This document shows, in pieces, positions 8,327 to 16,781 of a stretch of 64,000 bases of DNA; position 1 is the stretch's first letter, and each line of letters starts with the position of its first letter. Source of the stretch: Leptospira venezuelensis (GTDB lineage: Bacteria; Spirochaetota; Leptospiria; Leptospirales; Leptospiraceae); the NCBI RefSeq assembly GCF_002150035.1, contig NZ_NETS01000010.1, forward strand, positions 1,178,001 through 1,242,000, in the 5' to 3' direction. Position numbers and translations under genes: made by a program. Under the pieces are notes generated by a model. It had not been told where the DNA came from and did no database searches. It was given only the letters and a program-made list of their open reading frames with translations.

Positions 8327-9403
8327 TTAACAAGCGTCTCCTGCTCCTCTTAATAATAACTGCAAGGTGCCGTTCTTTAATTCATATAAAGATTTAATAG
8401 AAGAGTCGTAACCTATATCAGTAAATAATAATATAGGAACCGGATCTTCTTCCCTGTAGATTACTCCGATTAAATGATAAGAACCGCCATAAAATCCTAA
8501 TTCTTCCGTGAGTTTTTCGGATTTTTCGTAAGAGATCAAAATTCTGTCCGTTCCGAATTTGCGCCCAAGTAGATAGAGGTATCTTCGTTCTGCGCCTTTT
8601 TTATGATAAGTGATCCTACCAGAAAGAAAGGTTTCTTTTTTACTATTTTTAAAGGAATAAACTTCTTCCATCGTAGAATGAAGCCATTCCGTTTCAGGAT
8701 ATCCTCTTGCCTTCCAAGTTGTTTCCGCCAAGTTTTTGAAAAGGGTATAATCCGGATCCGTTTTAGCCAACTCTTGGAGCGGAATTGATTGCAGCTTTAG
8801 ATCCGGAGAATATACCAACCAATCTTTTTTGGTTTTAATATCTCCTGTAGGCTTTACTTTTAAGGCCGGGAATTCTTGGCATCCGTACGTAGTAGGTGAG
8901 GCTGCAGAAAAGGAAGGTCCCTTATCTCCTTCTAATAATGAAAAAGAAGGAAGAGAAGTATTTACTCCACTTCTGAATTTATAATCGAATTCGTATTCGT
9001 CTTTTGCTTCTTGCCAACCTTTTGGACTAAAGAATGCAAGTGGAACAAAGATCGGAAGATCCTTTGGATCATATCCAGACCAAACAAATCCGATCAATTT
9101 ATATTCATCTAATGTATCTGGTGGTGTGAGTCCTAAGTATTTTCTGGAAACAAAACCTGTTTTACCATCTTCAGCTTTGATCTTAGCCCAATCGACTGGA
9201 CCTTTTGTTTCGTCAGGAAGGATTTTAACCTTATTTCCCCGGTTCAATGTAAATACGATCTTTCCGGTTTCTGGGGTTTCTCGAACGTTTAACACGCCTG
9301 ATGTGATTAGAACATAATGATATGGATCTGAAGTCTGAGCGACTAACGATAGATAAAGTGAAGGTAGAAGTAAGAGTAATAAGATCCGGAATTTAAGCGC
9401 CAT
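8327..9403 (-). CDS. Secreted protein with N-terminal bacterial SH3 domain
   Basis: A signal peptide (MALKFRILLLLLLPSLYLSLVAQ) is followed by a bacterial SH3 domain at about residues 28-92: SGVLNVRETPETGKIV, an acidic linker and GKTGFVSRKYLG. Such domains usually bind cell-wall peptides or glycans. The following 260 residues (with GYPETEWLHST and YLYLLGRKFGTDRILISYE) match no family I can name. They look like the C-terminal region of Leptospira SH3 proteins of unknown role. A TTG three codons upstream is possible but has no better ribosome site, so the ATG is used. The protein is predicted to be periplasmic or outer-membrane associated. Confidence 0.75.
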   Translation of the reverse strand: MALKFRILLLLLLPSLYLSLVAQTSDPYHYVLITSGVLNVRETPETGKIVFTLNRGNKVKILPDETKGPVDWAKIKAEDGKTGFVSRKYLGLTPPDTLDEYKLIGFVWSGYDPKDLPIFVPLAFFSPKGWQEAKDEYEFDYKFRSGVNTSLPSFSLLEGDKGPSFSAASPTTYGCQEFPALKVKPTGDIKTKKDWLVYSPDLKLQSIPLQELAKTDPDYTLFKNLAETTWKARGYPETEWLHSTMEEVYSFKNSKKETFLSGRITYHKKGAERRYLYLLGRKFGTDRILISYEKSEKLTEELGFYGGSYHLIGVIYREEDPVPILLFTDIGYDSSIKSLYELKNGTLQLLLRGAGDAC

Positions 9404-9466
9404 CGCAGCCAAAGGATCGTTTTGAAATTCGAGTCCGCAAGCTTTTTTAAAAAGAGCGAATGAAAA

Positions 9467-9522
9467 GAGGACTCCCTCCCCTGATTGAGGGAAGATTATA
9501 TGTTTATGTTTGTGGAGTCCTC
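9467..9522 (-). terminator. Nested hairpin terminator
   Basis: On the minus strand GAGGACTCC and GGAGTCCTC form an outer stem. A second stem (CCCTC/GAGGG) lies inside, and CTCTTTTC follows. It lies 5 nt beyond the stop of the coiled-coil gene, so it is a convincing terminator for it. Confidence 0.65.
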
Positions 9523-9526
9523 GATG

Positions 9527-10054
9527 TTAATCTTGGATCAGTCTTTCTATCGTTTTCTCGGATAGCTGTTTCATCTGAATATCTTTACCGGAAAGGTTCT
9601 CGATAGACTTCCGGAAATTTTCAGGATTCTTAAGCATTCCGACGGAGAGCACGTTCTCTGATTCTACTTCGTATTTGCGTATAGAATCCATTAGTTGGTC
9701 CTTCTTCACTTGGACCTGCTCTCTCAATTGGTTTAGATCCTGGTTTGGATTCTCTACCAATTCTCTGAACAAAGGAGTTTCACCGAAAAGGACATTGATT
9801 AGTTCCTCTTTAGGTGTCTTCTTTTCTTCGCTCAGTACTCCGAGTTTCATTTGTTCTTTAGAAAGTTGTTCTTGGAGATTCCCCAAGGTTTCCTGAACTT
9901 TTAAGTATCTAGAGGTTAAGCTGCTAGAAAACTCGGTTTTGTCGGCTGCGTTTTGGGCTTCCGAGGGCACTCCCGTCTTTCCTGGAACGGAAGATCTCTT
10001 GTCGCGGAGAAGTTTCTCTGCTGATGAGACTAGATTCGTAAGTTGAACGTCCAT
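9527..10054 (-). CDS. Cytoplasmic coiled-coil protein, unknown function
   Basis: This 175-residue product has no signal or membrane segment. It is rich in Gln, Glu, Lys and Leu, with coiled-coil stretches at about residues 50-80 (LKVQETLGNLQEQLSKEQMK) and 105-130. A low-complexity Ser/Lys segment with DKTEFSSS precedes the first helix and loosely recalls the DKxEISS segment of FlgM-type anti-sigma factors. That similarity is too weak to name the protein. A strong GGAGGG lies 8 nt before the ATG. The leader of about 200 nt holds a terminator-like hairpin, which suggests regulated read-through or a terminator of the upstream exporter operon. Confidence 0.7.
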   Translation of the reverse strand: MDVQLTNLVSSAEKLLRDKRSSVPGKTGVPSEAQNAADKTEFSSSLTSRYLKVQETLGNLQEQLSKEQMKLGVLSEEKKTPKEELINVLFGETPLFRELVENPNQDLNQLREQVQVKKDQLMDSIRKYEVESENVLSVGMLKNPENFRKSIENLSGKDIQMKQLSEKTIERLIQD

Positions 10055-10097
10055 GTTCTTTACCCTCCTTTCGGCGTATCCGGCGACCTTAGGAAAA

Positions 10098-10118
10098 AAT
10101 CGGTAGATAAACCCGATT
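10098..10118 (-). terminator. Terminator-like hairpin in the leader of the coiled-coil gene
   Basis: On the minus strand AATCGG, a 9-nt loop and CCGATT are followed directly by a T-run. It lies about 150 nt after the exporter operon stop (10267) and about 45 nt before the start codon at 10054. It either ends the exporter transcript or acts as an attenuator. Confidence 0.55.
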
Positions 10119-10266
10119 CTTCATTTTCCAAAGAGTTTATGTCGCATCTAAGCGGTTACTCCCTAGGCATATCTGTACTAAGTATCGGACAAACTTTAGA
10201 GAACCAATGAATTTTTTTCCAAAATATTCAGTTTTTTCAGAAAAAAATCCGAATAGGAAAGTTGGG

Positions 10267-11139
10267 CTATTTCACTCTTTTCCCATTCTTTATCTCTTCG
10301 GTCGGATATAAGACCACTTCATCTCCTTCTTGCAGACCTTCAGTTAATAGGGAAGACTTTCCACTTCTTGCTTCGATCTTAACATTAGTCTTCTGTGCTT
10401 TACCCTTTACCACTTTAAAAACTGCCCAGTTCTCTCCTTCTCTGAACAACGAAGCAGTCGGCAGGATTAACATGTTATCTTTGCTGAAGGAAACAATTTT
10501 TGCTTGGACACGGAAAGAATCCCCTAATCCGACATGAGAGGAAATATCTATAATAATTCTGACTCTTTGTTCTTCCACACCCAAAGAGGATATTTTTGTG
10601 AAGGCAGCAGGCTCTACCAATCTAACTTTTCCTTGGATAGGTTCTCCACCCCATCCTTCAATTAAGACTGGATCCCCAGAATGGATATGTGTACTGTCTT
10701 GAGTAAGTACATCGCATACAATCTCAAGAGATGAAGTGTTACCTATATCTAGTATAGGAGCTCCCATTGCGATCGGACCTTCACTTTCTCTTTGGATGGA
10801 TAGAATTGTTCCTGCGATTGGCGATTTTACTTTTCGGTCATAATCCCACCGAACGATCGCAACAGTTTCTCCTTTATCTACTTTTTCTCCCACGTGTTTT
10901 TCTATTCTTTGGAGTACTCCGTTTACAGGAGAGAAGAGGGTGAATTTTTCTTTTACCCTTGTAATACCTTCCTCTTCCACGATCTGTTGGTAAGTACCTT
11001 TTGTCACTTTTCCAATATCCGCTTGTACTGGTTTAGGTCGGAAGATCCACCAGCTTAGAAGGATCAGTAAAATACAAGCAGTGGAGATACGTGCGATCTT
11101 GTTGGAGTATAAGTTTAATAGGATTTCCTTAAGTTGCAT
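10267..11139 (-). CDS. HlyD/MacA-type periplasmic adaptor of an ABC exporter
   Basis: This 290-residue membrane-fusion protein has one N-terminal membrane anchor (ACILLILLSWWIF, about residues 16-28). A lipoyl/barrel-sandwich pair follows: VNGVLQRIEKHVGEKVDKGETVA and, later, KSPIAGTILSIQRE. A beta-barrel domain comes next, and a C-terminal membrane-proximal domain ends in EGLQEGDEVVLYPTEEIKNGKRVK. The long alpha-hairpin that reaches TolC-like channels is essentially absent (about 290 residues against 370 or more for MacA), so direct docking to an outer-membrane channel may differ. It follows the permease gene by 3 nt and is the last gene of the exporter operon. Confidence 0.85.
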   Translation of the reverse strand: MQLKEILLNLYSNKIARISTACILLILLSWWIFRPKPVQADIGKVTKGTYQQIVEEEGITRVKEKFTLFSPVNGVLQRIEKHVGEKVDKGETVAIVRWDYDRKVKSPIAGTILSIQRESEGPIAMGAPILDIGNTSSLEIVCDVLTQDSTHIHSGDPVLIEGWGGEPIQGKVRLVEPAAFTKISSLGVEEQRVRIIIDISSHVGLGDSFRVQAKIVSFSKDNMLILPTASLFREGENWAVFKVVKGKAQKTNVKIEARSGKSSLLTEGLQEGDEVVLYPTEEIKNGKRVK

Positions 11140-11142
11140 TTT

Positions 11143-13485
11143 TTATTCTCTAACCTTTAATACGGAGATCAGATCCAATGATCTTATTTTAATGTAAAGT
11201 ATCCAGAAACTAAATACAGATGTAATTAGAACTGTAAAGATGGAAATTAAATACGTTTTAAGAGAAATGAATAAAGGGATCTTGAATCCTTCCGTTTCCA
11301 CCGTGTTTAAAATCCCATATCCGGAAAAATAACCGAACAAACAACCCAGAGGTAATGATGCTAAGATTACTATGGTTAATTCTCCGGATAATATTATGAA
11401 AACTTCAGTTTTAGTAAAACCTAAAATCCTTAGACTACCTAATTCGAAAGCCCTTTCCGAAAGTGAGATTAATGCGGTATTATAGATCACTCCGACTGAA
11501 ATAATACATGCAAAAATCATTATAACCAAGGATGTAGTTAATACACTTCTGGACATCAGTTCGTAAAATATTTTTAAGGTTCTTGCTCGGGTGGACACTC
11601 CTGAAATTTTGGGATAAGATTTTAATTCGTTCAATAAAGCTTCTTCCTTGGAGGAGTCGCTCCAAAGCGCAGCAATGTTTATTTGATCTCCTTCCCTTAA
11701 CAATCGGTTTAAGGACTGTATCTCTTTATAAGCTCCTTGTCCTAAAATTTCGTTGATGGTCCCGGTTACTTCTATTTCTGTTTTGATCCTTTGTCCTTCC
11801 AATACTTCCAGTTGTATTTTATCCCCTTTATGAATCCCAAATTTTTCGGCCAAACCGGAATTTAAAAGGATCCCATCTTCCGGGACGGGAACGTTTTGTC
11901 CTCTTTCGTTGATTAATCTCCTGAGAGAGGAATTTACTGACATCCCAGTAAGAACGATTTCCTTACTCGAATTTCCGTAACGGATGCGGATCGGCACTGC
12001 TCTATAACCTTCGACCAACAGGATTCCTTCTTTTTTTTCTAATTCCAAAATGGAATCGGACGAGATTGCATTCTGAAAATTTAATGTAACTGTGTCCCTT
12101 TGCAGATCTTCGAATTGTATTTTTAGGATAGAAGACATTGTGTCTCTGGAGAATAAACCCAGGATCATGATCATTACGGAAGAAGAAACTCCCAATACGA
12201 ATAGTAAGGTCCTTCCTGGCCTTCTGACTAGATTCCGTATGGCGATCCTGTATATTACAGGAAGATCTTTCCAATACTCTTCCAAAAAACTCGTGGAAAA
12301 ATTTTCAGGAGAGGGTGGTCTCATTGCTTGGGCAGGTTGGAGAGAAGTAGCGTTTCGGATCGATAATAACGAACCCGCCACCCCCGAAACGATGCCGATC
12401 AATATTCCCTGGACTGCCAATATGGGATCAAAAAGGAATTTTAAGTTCGGAAATCTGTAATACTCTCCATATAGGTCTACCATCCCTGTACCCAAATAGT
12501 ATCCGAATATGATTCCCAGAAAGGAGCCTAAGAGGCAAACAAACAATATTATCTTTAAATAATGGAAAGCGATACTTCTATCTCCATATCCTAATGCTTT
12601 TAAAGTAGCGATCTGTTCCCTTTGTTTAGAGATCATTCTAGAAGAGACTATATGAAGGAGGAAGGCCGCCACTCCCAAAAATACCATGGGAATAGAGAAT
12701 GCTGTTGTTCTTAATTGTTTGAATTCATCTCTCAAAAAAGAATGAGATGGAAGTTTGTCCCTATCGTAAGAGCCTAAGCCCCCGAACGAGGTGAGATTTA
12801 GGTCCACTTCCTTGAGCACTGAGTTTTTTTCTGCGGATGGTGCAAAATCAAATATGATATCGTTTACAGCTCCACTCATATCGAAGATCTCTTCTACACT
12901 TTCTTTTTTCATCCATAGGATCCCGTAATGTTTATCATCCGGTAGAAATCCACCCGGGCGAAAAACATATACATATTCGGGTGAAAGTGCGATTCCTGAA
13001 ACGGTCAGCATTTTTTTCTTTCCGTCTAAAACTGCCGTGATTTTGGAGCCTGGGCTCAATTGGTTTGCTAAAGAAAAAGCCTCGCTGATCACAGTTTCGT
13101 CTTTTTCTCGAGGAAGCCGTCCTTGTAACACTGCTAAACGATTTAAACCTTCCGTTAAGGTGACTATTCTTCCTCCGCTGGGAATAGATTCGGATTCAAA
13201 ATCCAAAACTATATCTTTGATTATTCTTCCTTCTGCGTACGAAACTCCTGGTATTTTAGAAATATCTAAAATTATGGATTCAGGTGCCTTATGGAGTGAA
13301 ACGAATCCTTGGGACAGAGAATATTCTGCATAAAAATTATTCCTTGAGATTAGGAGCGAATCATATGCGCTTAAGGAAGTTAGATAGACGGCGATCCCGG
13401 AAGCAATCACCAACGTGATGGTAATTGCCTGGGATTTCCATGCTAGTAATTCCCTGAACGCTTTTCTGTCTAAGACCTTTACCAA
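11143..13485 (-). CDS. FtsX-type ABC transporter permease with two FtsX domains
   Basis: This 780-residue protein has a first TM helix near residues 18-40, then a periplasmic domain. An FtsX domain with three TM helices follows at about 260-390 (MISKQREQIATLKALGYGDRS is its coupling helix). A TM helix near 425 leads to a second periplasmic domain and a second FtsX domain at about 645-780 (SERAFELGSLRILGFTKTEV). This duplicated ten-helix plan matches the long LolC/E-MacB-like permeases annotated as FtsX-like. Such permeases work as mechanotransmitters that move lipoproteins, peptides or lipids to an adaptor. The start overlaps the ATPase gene by 7 nt, so the two are coupled. Confidence 0.88.
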   Translation of the reverse strand: MVKVLDRKAFRELLAWKSQAITITLVIASGIAVYLTSLSAYDSLLISRNNFYAEYSLSQGFVSLHKAPESIILDISKIPGVSYAEGRIIKDIVLDFESESIPSGGRIVTLTEGLNRLAVLQGRLPREKDETVISEAFSLANQLSPGSKITAVLDGKKKMLTVSGIALSPEYVYVFRPGGFLPDDKHYGILWMKKESVEEIFDMSGAVNDIIFDFAPSAEKNSVLKEVDLNLTSFGGLGSYDRDKLPSHSFLRDEFKQLRTTAFSIPMVFLGVAAFLLHIVSSRMISKQREQIATLKALGYGDRSIAFHYLKIILFVCLLGSFLGIIFGYYLGTGMVDLYGEYYRFPNLKFLFDPILAVQGILIGIVSGVAGSLLSIRNATSLQPAQAMRPPSPENFSTSFLEEYWKDLPVIYRIAIRNLVRRPGRTLLFVLGVSSSVMIMILGLFSRDTMSSILKIQFEDLQRDTVTLNFQNAISSDSILELEKKEGILLVEGYRAVPIRIRYGNSSKEIVLTGMSVNSSLRRLINERGQNVPVPEDGILLNSGLAEKFGIHKGDKIQLEVLEGQRIKTEIEVTGTINEILGQGAYKEIQSLNRLLREGDQINIAALWSDSSKEEALLNELKSYPKISGVSTRARTLKIFYELMSRSVLTTSLVIMIFACIISVGVIYNTALISLSERAFELGSLRILGFTKTEVFIILSGELTIVILASLPLGCLFGYFSGYGILNTVETEGFKIPLFISLKTYLISIFTVLITSVFSFWILYIKIRSLDLISVLKVRE

Positions 13486-14210
13486 TGAAGTTTCTCTGTA
13501 GTAGTTTTATGTAAATTCGGTTTGTCGGATACTATGGATCCATCTCTCATTTCAACGACTCGATCTGCTATGGAAGCGATACTTACATTATGTGTGATTA
13601 TGATAGTTGTAGTGCCTAACTCTTTATTGATCTTAGAAATAGCGTCTAATACAATCTTTCCAGTTTTAAAATCCAAGGCCCCAGTAGGTTCATCGCAGAG
13701 AAGTATTTCAGGTCTTTTGACTATGGCTCTTGCAATTGCGACTCTTTGTTGTTCTCCTCCGGAAAGTTGAGAAGGAAAATGGTTTTTTCTATCTGTTAGG
13801 CCGACCAGATCCAACGCTTCGGAGGTAGACATCGGGTTGTCGGAAATATCTGTAACAAGTTTTACGTTTTCTTCGGCAGTCAGACTTGGGATTAAATTAT
13901 AAAATTGGAATACGAATCCTACATATTTTCTTCTGAACTCGGTGAGGTCTTCGTTTTGTCCTGATTCTAAACGTTGTTTATTAAAAAGGATTTCTCCCGA
14001 ACTAGGAGAATCTAATCCTCCTAATATATTCAATAAGGTGGATTTTCCGCTGCCACTTGGTCCCAATAGAACTGAAAATTCGGATCGAAAAAATCGAACA
14101 TTAATATCCGTCAAAGCAGGAACCTTCACTTGGCCCATATCGTAAATTTTGCCTAGTTTAACGGTTTCAAAGACCAGATCTTTCGGATCGTTTTTTCCGG
14201 ATTTTTTCAT
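13479..14210 (-). CDS. ABC transporter ATPase, MacB/LolD class
   Basis: This 243-residue nucleotide-binding subunit has Walker A GPSGSGKSTLLNILGG, Q-loop VGFVFQFYNLIPSLTAEENV, signature LSGGEQQRVAIARAI, Walker B ILLCDEPTGALD and the H-loop ITHN, all intact. The sequence between the Q-loop and signature is typical of ATPases that partner FtsX-type permeases. It is the first gene of the operon ATPase, permease, adaptor. The product energises export or extraction of an envelope substrate, which cannot be inferred. No strong ribosome site is visible before the ATG. Confidence 0.93.
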   Translation of the reverse strand: MKKSGKNDPKDLVFETVKLGKIYDMGQVKVPALTDINVRFFRSEFSVLLGPSGSGKSTLLNILGGLDSPSSGEILFNKQRLESGQNEDLTEFRRKYVGFVFQFYNLIPSLTAEENVKLVTDISDNPMSTSEALDLVGLTDRKNHFPSQLSGGEQQRVAIARAIVKRPEILLCDEPTGALDFKTGKIVLDAISKINKELGTTTIIITHNVSIASIADRVVEMRDGSIVSDKPNLHKTTTEKLHW

Positions 14211-14348
14211 ACGAGGATGATTTAAGCCTAACGGTCTAAGTAAAATAAAATTTTGAAGAATAGGGTTGATCTATGTTAATATTTTTAAAATCACTAAGGA
14301 CGTACAAACATAGTTTTACTAGAATTGTCAGCCTTTTTACAGGAAGCG

Positions 14349-14379
14349 TTGACTAAAATACCCTTATCTTCAGTATGCA
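14349..14379 (+). promoter_or_regulatory. Possible promoter of the small secreted protein gene
   Basis: TTGACT and TATGCA are separated by 19 nt, slightly long for a sigma-70 promoter, and lie 61 nt before the start at 14440. This is weak evidence from pattern only. Confidence 0.3.
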
Positions 14380-14395
14380 ATAAATTATTCACTAC

Positions 14396-14410
14396 CGGAA
14401 ATTATTTCCG
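14396..14410. promoter_or_regulatory. Perfect 15-bp palindrome CGGAAAT-T-ATTTCCG
   Basis: It sits between the candidate promoter at 14349-14379 and the start codon at 14440, where an operator or 5'-UTR hairpin could act. Function is inferred only from symmetry and position. Confidence 0.4.
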
Positions 14411-14439
14411 CGAATGAGTAGGTTTCATGGAGTATAGGA

Positions 14440-14961
14440 ATGAAAAACAGAAATTTATCTAGAGTGATCGCGATCGTTGCATTTTGCCTCAGTTTATTAC
14501 CGACGGGTTTATTCGCAGAAGAGGATGATCATTACATCCAACCTGACGACTATTTTGTTTCTAGGGAAGAATATAACGATCAAACTTATATCAACGTATA
14601 TATCGCTAAGGAAATGACTCCTGCTTCTGCCACTAAAACAAAGGGAGAAGGGGAGTTCCTACAAGTTACTGACGGGAAGAAGTATTGGACCAAAAATTTT
14701 TATATGACCCGACTTGCTACAGACAAAGACCTTAAGCTGGGAGTAAAAGTGATCATGTTCGATATGGGAACAGAAGATGGATATAGAGCTCCCGAATCTA
14801 AGGAAGAAGCTAGGACTGGAAGCTGGTTCATGGCAAAAATTACTGATACTGCTGATCTATTTAAAGGAATCGTAACTGTTTCTGGAGGATATAAGATCCA
14901 AAAGAATAATATAAGAGTGATTGTACCTAAAGCGACTGTTACACCTAAAGGTGGAAAATAA
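14440..14961 (+). CDS. Small secreted protein, unknown function
   Basis: This 173-residue protein has a clear Sec signal peptide (hydrophobic core IAIVAFCLSLLPTG, cleavage after LFAE or nearby). The mature domain is beta-rich and acidic, with DDYFVSREEYNDQTYINVYIAKE and repeated aromatic turns. It contains no cysteine and no membrane helix. No family is recognised; it resembles short conserved periplasmic or surface proteins of Leptospira. GGAGTATAGGA directly precedes the ATG. It is monocistronic, with strong terminator hairpins downstream, which suggests a well-expressed gene. Confidence 0.8.
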   Translation: MKNRNLSRVIAIVAFCLSLLPTGLFAEEDDHYIQPDDYFVSREEYNDQTYINVYIAKEMTPASATKTKGEGEFLQVTDGKKYWTKNFYMTRLATDKDLKLGVKVIMFDMGTEDGYRAPESKEEARTGSWFMAKITDTADLFKGIVTVSGGYKIQKNNIRVIVPKATVTPKGGK

Positions 14962-14995
14962 TATTATAAAAATAGAATTTTATTTTTATAATATT
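14960..14995. terminator. AT-rich perfect 15-bp inverted repeat at the stop codon
   Basis: AATATTATAAAAATA and its exact complement flank a 6-nt loop. The first arm begins inside the TAA of the secreted-protein gene. It may protect the mRNA 3' end or help termination on both strands. Confidence 0.5.
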
Positions 14996-15001
14996 TTTCT
15001 G

Positions 15002-15026
15002 AAAGCCTCCTTTCGGGAGGCTTTTT
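15002..15026 (+). terminator. Strong intrinsic terminator
   Basis: AAAGCCTCC-TTTCG-GGAGGCTTT is followed by more T residues. It separates the secreted-protein gene from the convergent LptF/G-type gene. The A-run before the left arm makes it work on the minus strand too. Confidence 0.9.
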
Positions 15027-15035
15027 CATTTTAGA

Positions 15036-16196
15036 TCAGACTTTTAGCCTTTTATAGATTACATATAGTCCTGATAAGAAAAGCATAGGAGTGATCCAAC
15101 TCGCAAGCCAGATGGGTATTACTTCGTTTTCTCCTAAGGATTTGAAAGAAGGGTCCATGATCATATAAAGAAGAGCTACTCCGATACTTACCCCAAGCGA
15201 GGAAACAATAGCCATTCTTTTGGTAAAAAATCCGCTGGCACAACCTACTAACGTTAATACCACAATGAGTAAAGGTTCTGCAAACAATGTATGTTTTGCT
15301 ATGTCCACGTCTCCGTATGATAGACCTTTACGAATTCTATTTTCCTTTTCTTCTGATAGTTCGAAGAAGTTCATTTCTTCTACAGAACCTTTTAACTTCT
15401 TAAAATAGTCAGGCTTTTCGGGAAGAGTGTATTCCTTCTCAGTAAACTTTTGAACGGAGACTACTTGTAGCTCATCGTCGAATTTGGTCTCTTCTACACC
15501 TTTTAGAACCCAGACTCCTTTTTGATAATCGAACTTTGCTTTTTGAGCTACTAAAAGATAGTCAGGAGTTTGTTCCTTTGTCAGGCAGATATAATTAAAT
15601 CCACCTTTGATCTCTTCTTCTTTAGTATCATAATAGTAAATATAGTAAAAACCTTCTTGGCCCTTGAAATGTTTTTGGTAGACCACTCCTACTAAAGTGT
15701 TCTGGTCTCCTTCTTTCAACATTCTATGTTCTTCGTTCGCTCTTGCATTTAAGGGAGCTACAACAGTTTGTTTTAAGAAAAATGCAGCAAACCAAAGAAC
15801 ACAACTGAATGCTACAATTGGGGTTACGATTCTTCTGAAAGAGATCCCAGCAGCCATCATCGCTACTAATTCTTTATTCGCCGAAAATTGTCCTACAGTG
15901 AAAGATACGGAGAATAATATTGCGATGTTCATGATGTATTGTATGAGCATCTGAGGAAGTCTGAGTAAAATGAAAAGCCAACCGTGGATCTTTCCACCTT
16001 TGGAAGACGCCATGTCTCCTTTGATATCACTATAGGAAGACATAAGGGCCAAAAATCCTAAAGTGATCAATGCCCCGACAAATATTTTTACAAACTCTGA
16101 GAATACATACTTATCCAGGATCCTAGGAGGGAAAAATTCCTCCTTAATTCTATGGATCCATTCTTTAGGACGGATTTCGGGAAGACTGAATTGCAT
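15036..16196 (-). CDS. LptF/LptG (YjgP/YjgQ) family permease
   Basis: This 386-residue protein has the LptF/G plan. Three N-terminal TM helices carry the family start ILDKYVFSEFVKIFVGA and, in TM2-3, LRLPQMLIQYIMNIAILFSV and NKELVAMMAAGISFRRI. A periplasmic jellyroll domain spans about residues 140-275, and three TM helices close the protein. With LptB, LptF/G pairs pull LPS from the inner membrane to LptC/A for outer-membrane delivery. Only one copy is present here, so the partner permease lies elsewhere. The start region faces the HEAT-repeat gene divergently. Confidence 0.88.
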   Translation of the reverse strand: MQFSLPEIRPKEWIHRIKEEFFPPRILDKYVFSEFVKIFVGALITLGFLALMSSYSDIKGDMASSKGGKIHGWLFILLRLPQMLIQYIMNIAILFSVSFTVGQFSANKELVAMMAAGISFRRIVTPIVAFSCVLWFAAFFLKQTVVAPLNARANEEHRMLKEGDQNTLVGVVYQKHFKGQEGFYYIYYYDTKEEEIKGGFNYICLTKEQTPDYLLVAQKAKFDYQKGVWVLKGVEETKFDDELQVVSVQKFTEKEYTLPEKPDYFKKLKGSVEEMNFFELSEEKENRIRKGLSYGDVDIAKHTLFAEPLLIVVLTLVGCASGFFTKRMAIVSSLGVSIGVALLYMIMDPSFKSLGENEVIPIWLASWITPMLFLSGLYVIYKRLKV

Positions 16197-16263
16197 TCCG
16201 AATCCATCATCAAAAGGCCGAGGGATTCCTACGAACCATTTATTTGGGTTGACGATCTTGGCT

Positions 16264-16284
16264 ACCGAGGGAAGATTCCTCGGT
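16264..16284 (+). promoter_or_regulatory. 9-bp hairpin just ahead of the HEAT-repeat gene ribosome site
   Basis: ACCGAGGGA and TTCCTCGGT (one G-T pair) form a tight 3-nt-loop hairpin ending a few bases before AGGAGGAG. It could stabilise the leader or tune initiation. No T-run follows, so it is not a terminator. Confidence 0.4.
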
Positions 16285-16298
16285 TACAGGAGGAGATC

Positions 16299-16772
16299 AT
16301 GAAAAAAAGCGCCATTACGTTCGCAATACTCGCCACTCTTATTTTTACAGTTTCGGTTTCTGCCGAAAAAAGTACGGAAGATCATATTAAGGCACTCTCC
16401 AGCGGATCCGATCAGGAAAAAATCGAAGCTTCCCGTTATTTGGGAGATAAAAAAGAAAAGTCCGCCATTCCAGAATTGATTAATCTTCTGAACCGCGCGA
16501 ACGATCCTAAGGTTGCAGTTCCTGCTGGGATTGCTCTTGGTCAAATCGGAGAAGCTGGTGATTCTACTATCGCTCTGAAAAACAAAGTGATCAGCTCTGA
16601 TAACGGAGACATCGTTTATACTGCTCTTGTTTCTATCCTAAACATCGTGATAAAAAATGAGAAAGCTGAAGACGCCGCGAAAGAAGCTGTTGAGTTTGCA
16701 GATAAAAATCGTAGATCCGACGAGTTTGTTTCCGACTTCTTAAACGTTCTCACTAAAAAACTGAAGGGTTAA
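16299..16772 (+). CDS. Periplasmic HEAT-repeat protein
   Basis: The start at 16299 is fixed by the perfect AGGAGGAG 4 nt upstream; the longer frame to 16152 would overlap the divergent permease start. The 157-residue product has a signal peptide (MKKSAITFAILATLIFTVSVSA). HEAT-like alpha-solenoid repeats follow: KIEASRYLGDKKEKSAIPELINLL, then PKVAVPAGIALGQIGEAGD, then DIVYTALVSILNIVIK. HEAT repeats are protein-interaction scaffolds, and no catalytic residues are visible. It lies 9 nt before the MoeB/ThiF gene and is likely co-transcribed with it, though one product is exported and the other cytoplasmic. Confidence 0.85.
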   Translation: MKKSAITFAILATLIFTVSVSAEKSTEDHIKALSSGSDQEKIEASRYLGDKKEKSAIPELINLLNRANDPKVAVPAGIALGQIGEAGDSTIALKNKVISSDNGDIVYTALVSILNIVIKNEKAEDAAKEAVEFADKNRRSDEFVSDFLNVLTKKLKG

Positions 16773-16781
16773 TCCTTTTCG

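Noticed and set aside
10170..10200. Sigma-28-like TAAAGTTT and CCGATA boxes
   Set aside because: The boxes are only about 2 nt apart, not the 11 nt expected for a flagellar promoter, so no promoter is claimed.
16152..16298. Longer start for the HEAT-repeat gene
   Set aside because: It would overlap the divergent permease start and lose the signal peptide; AGGAGGAG clearly marks 16299.
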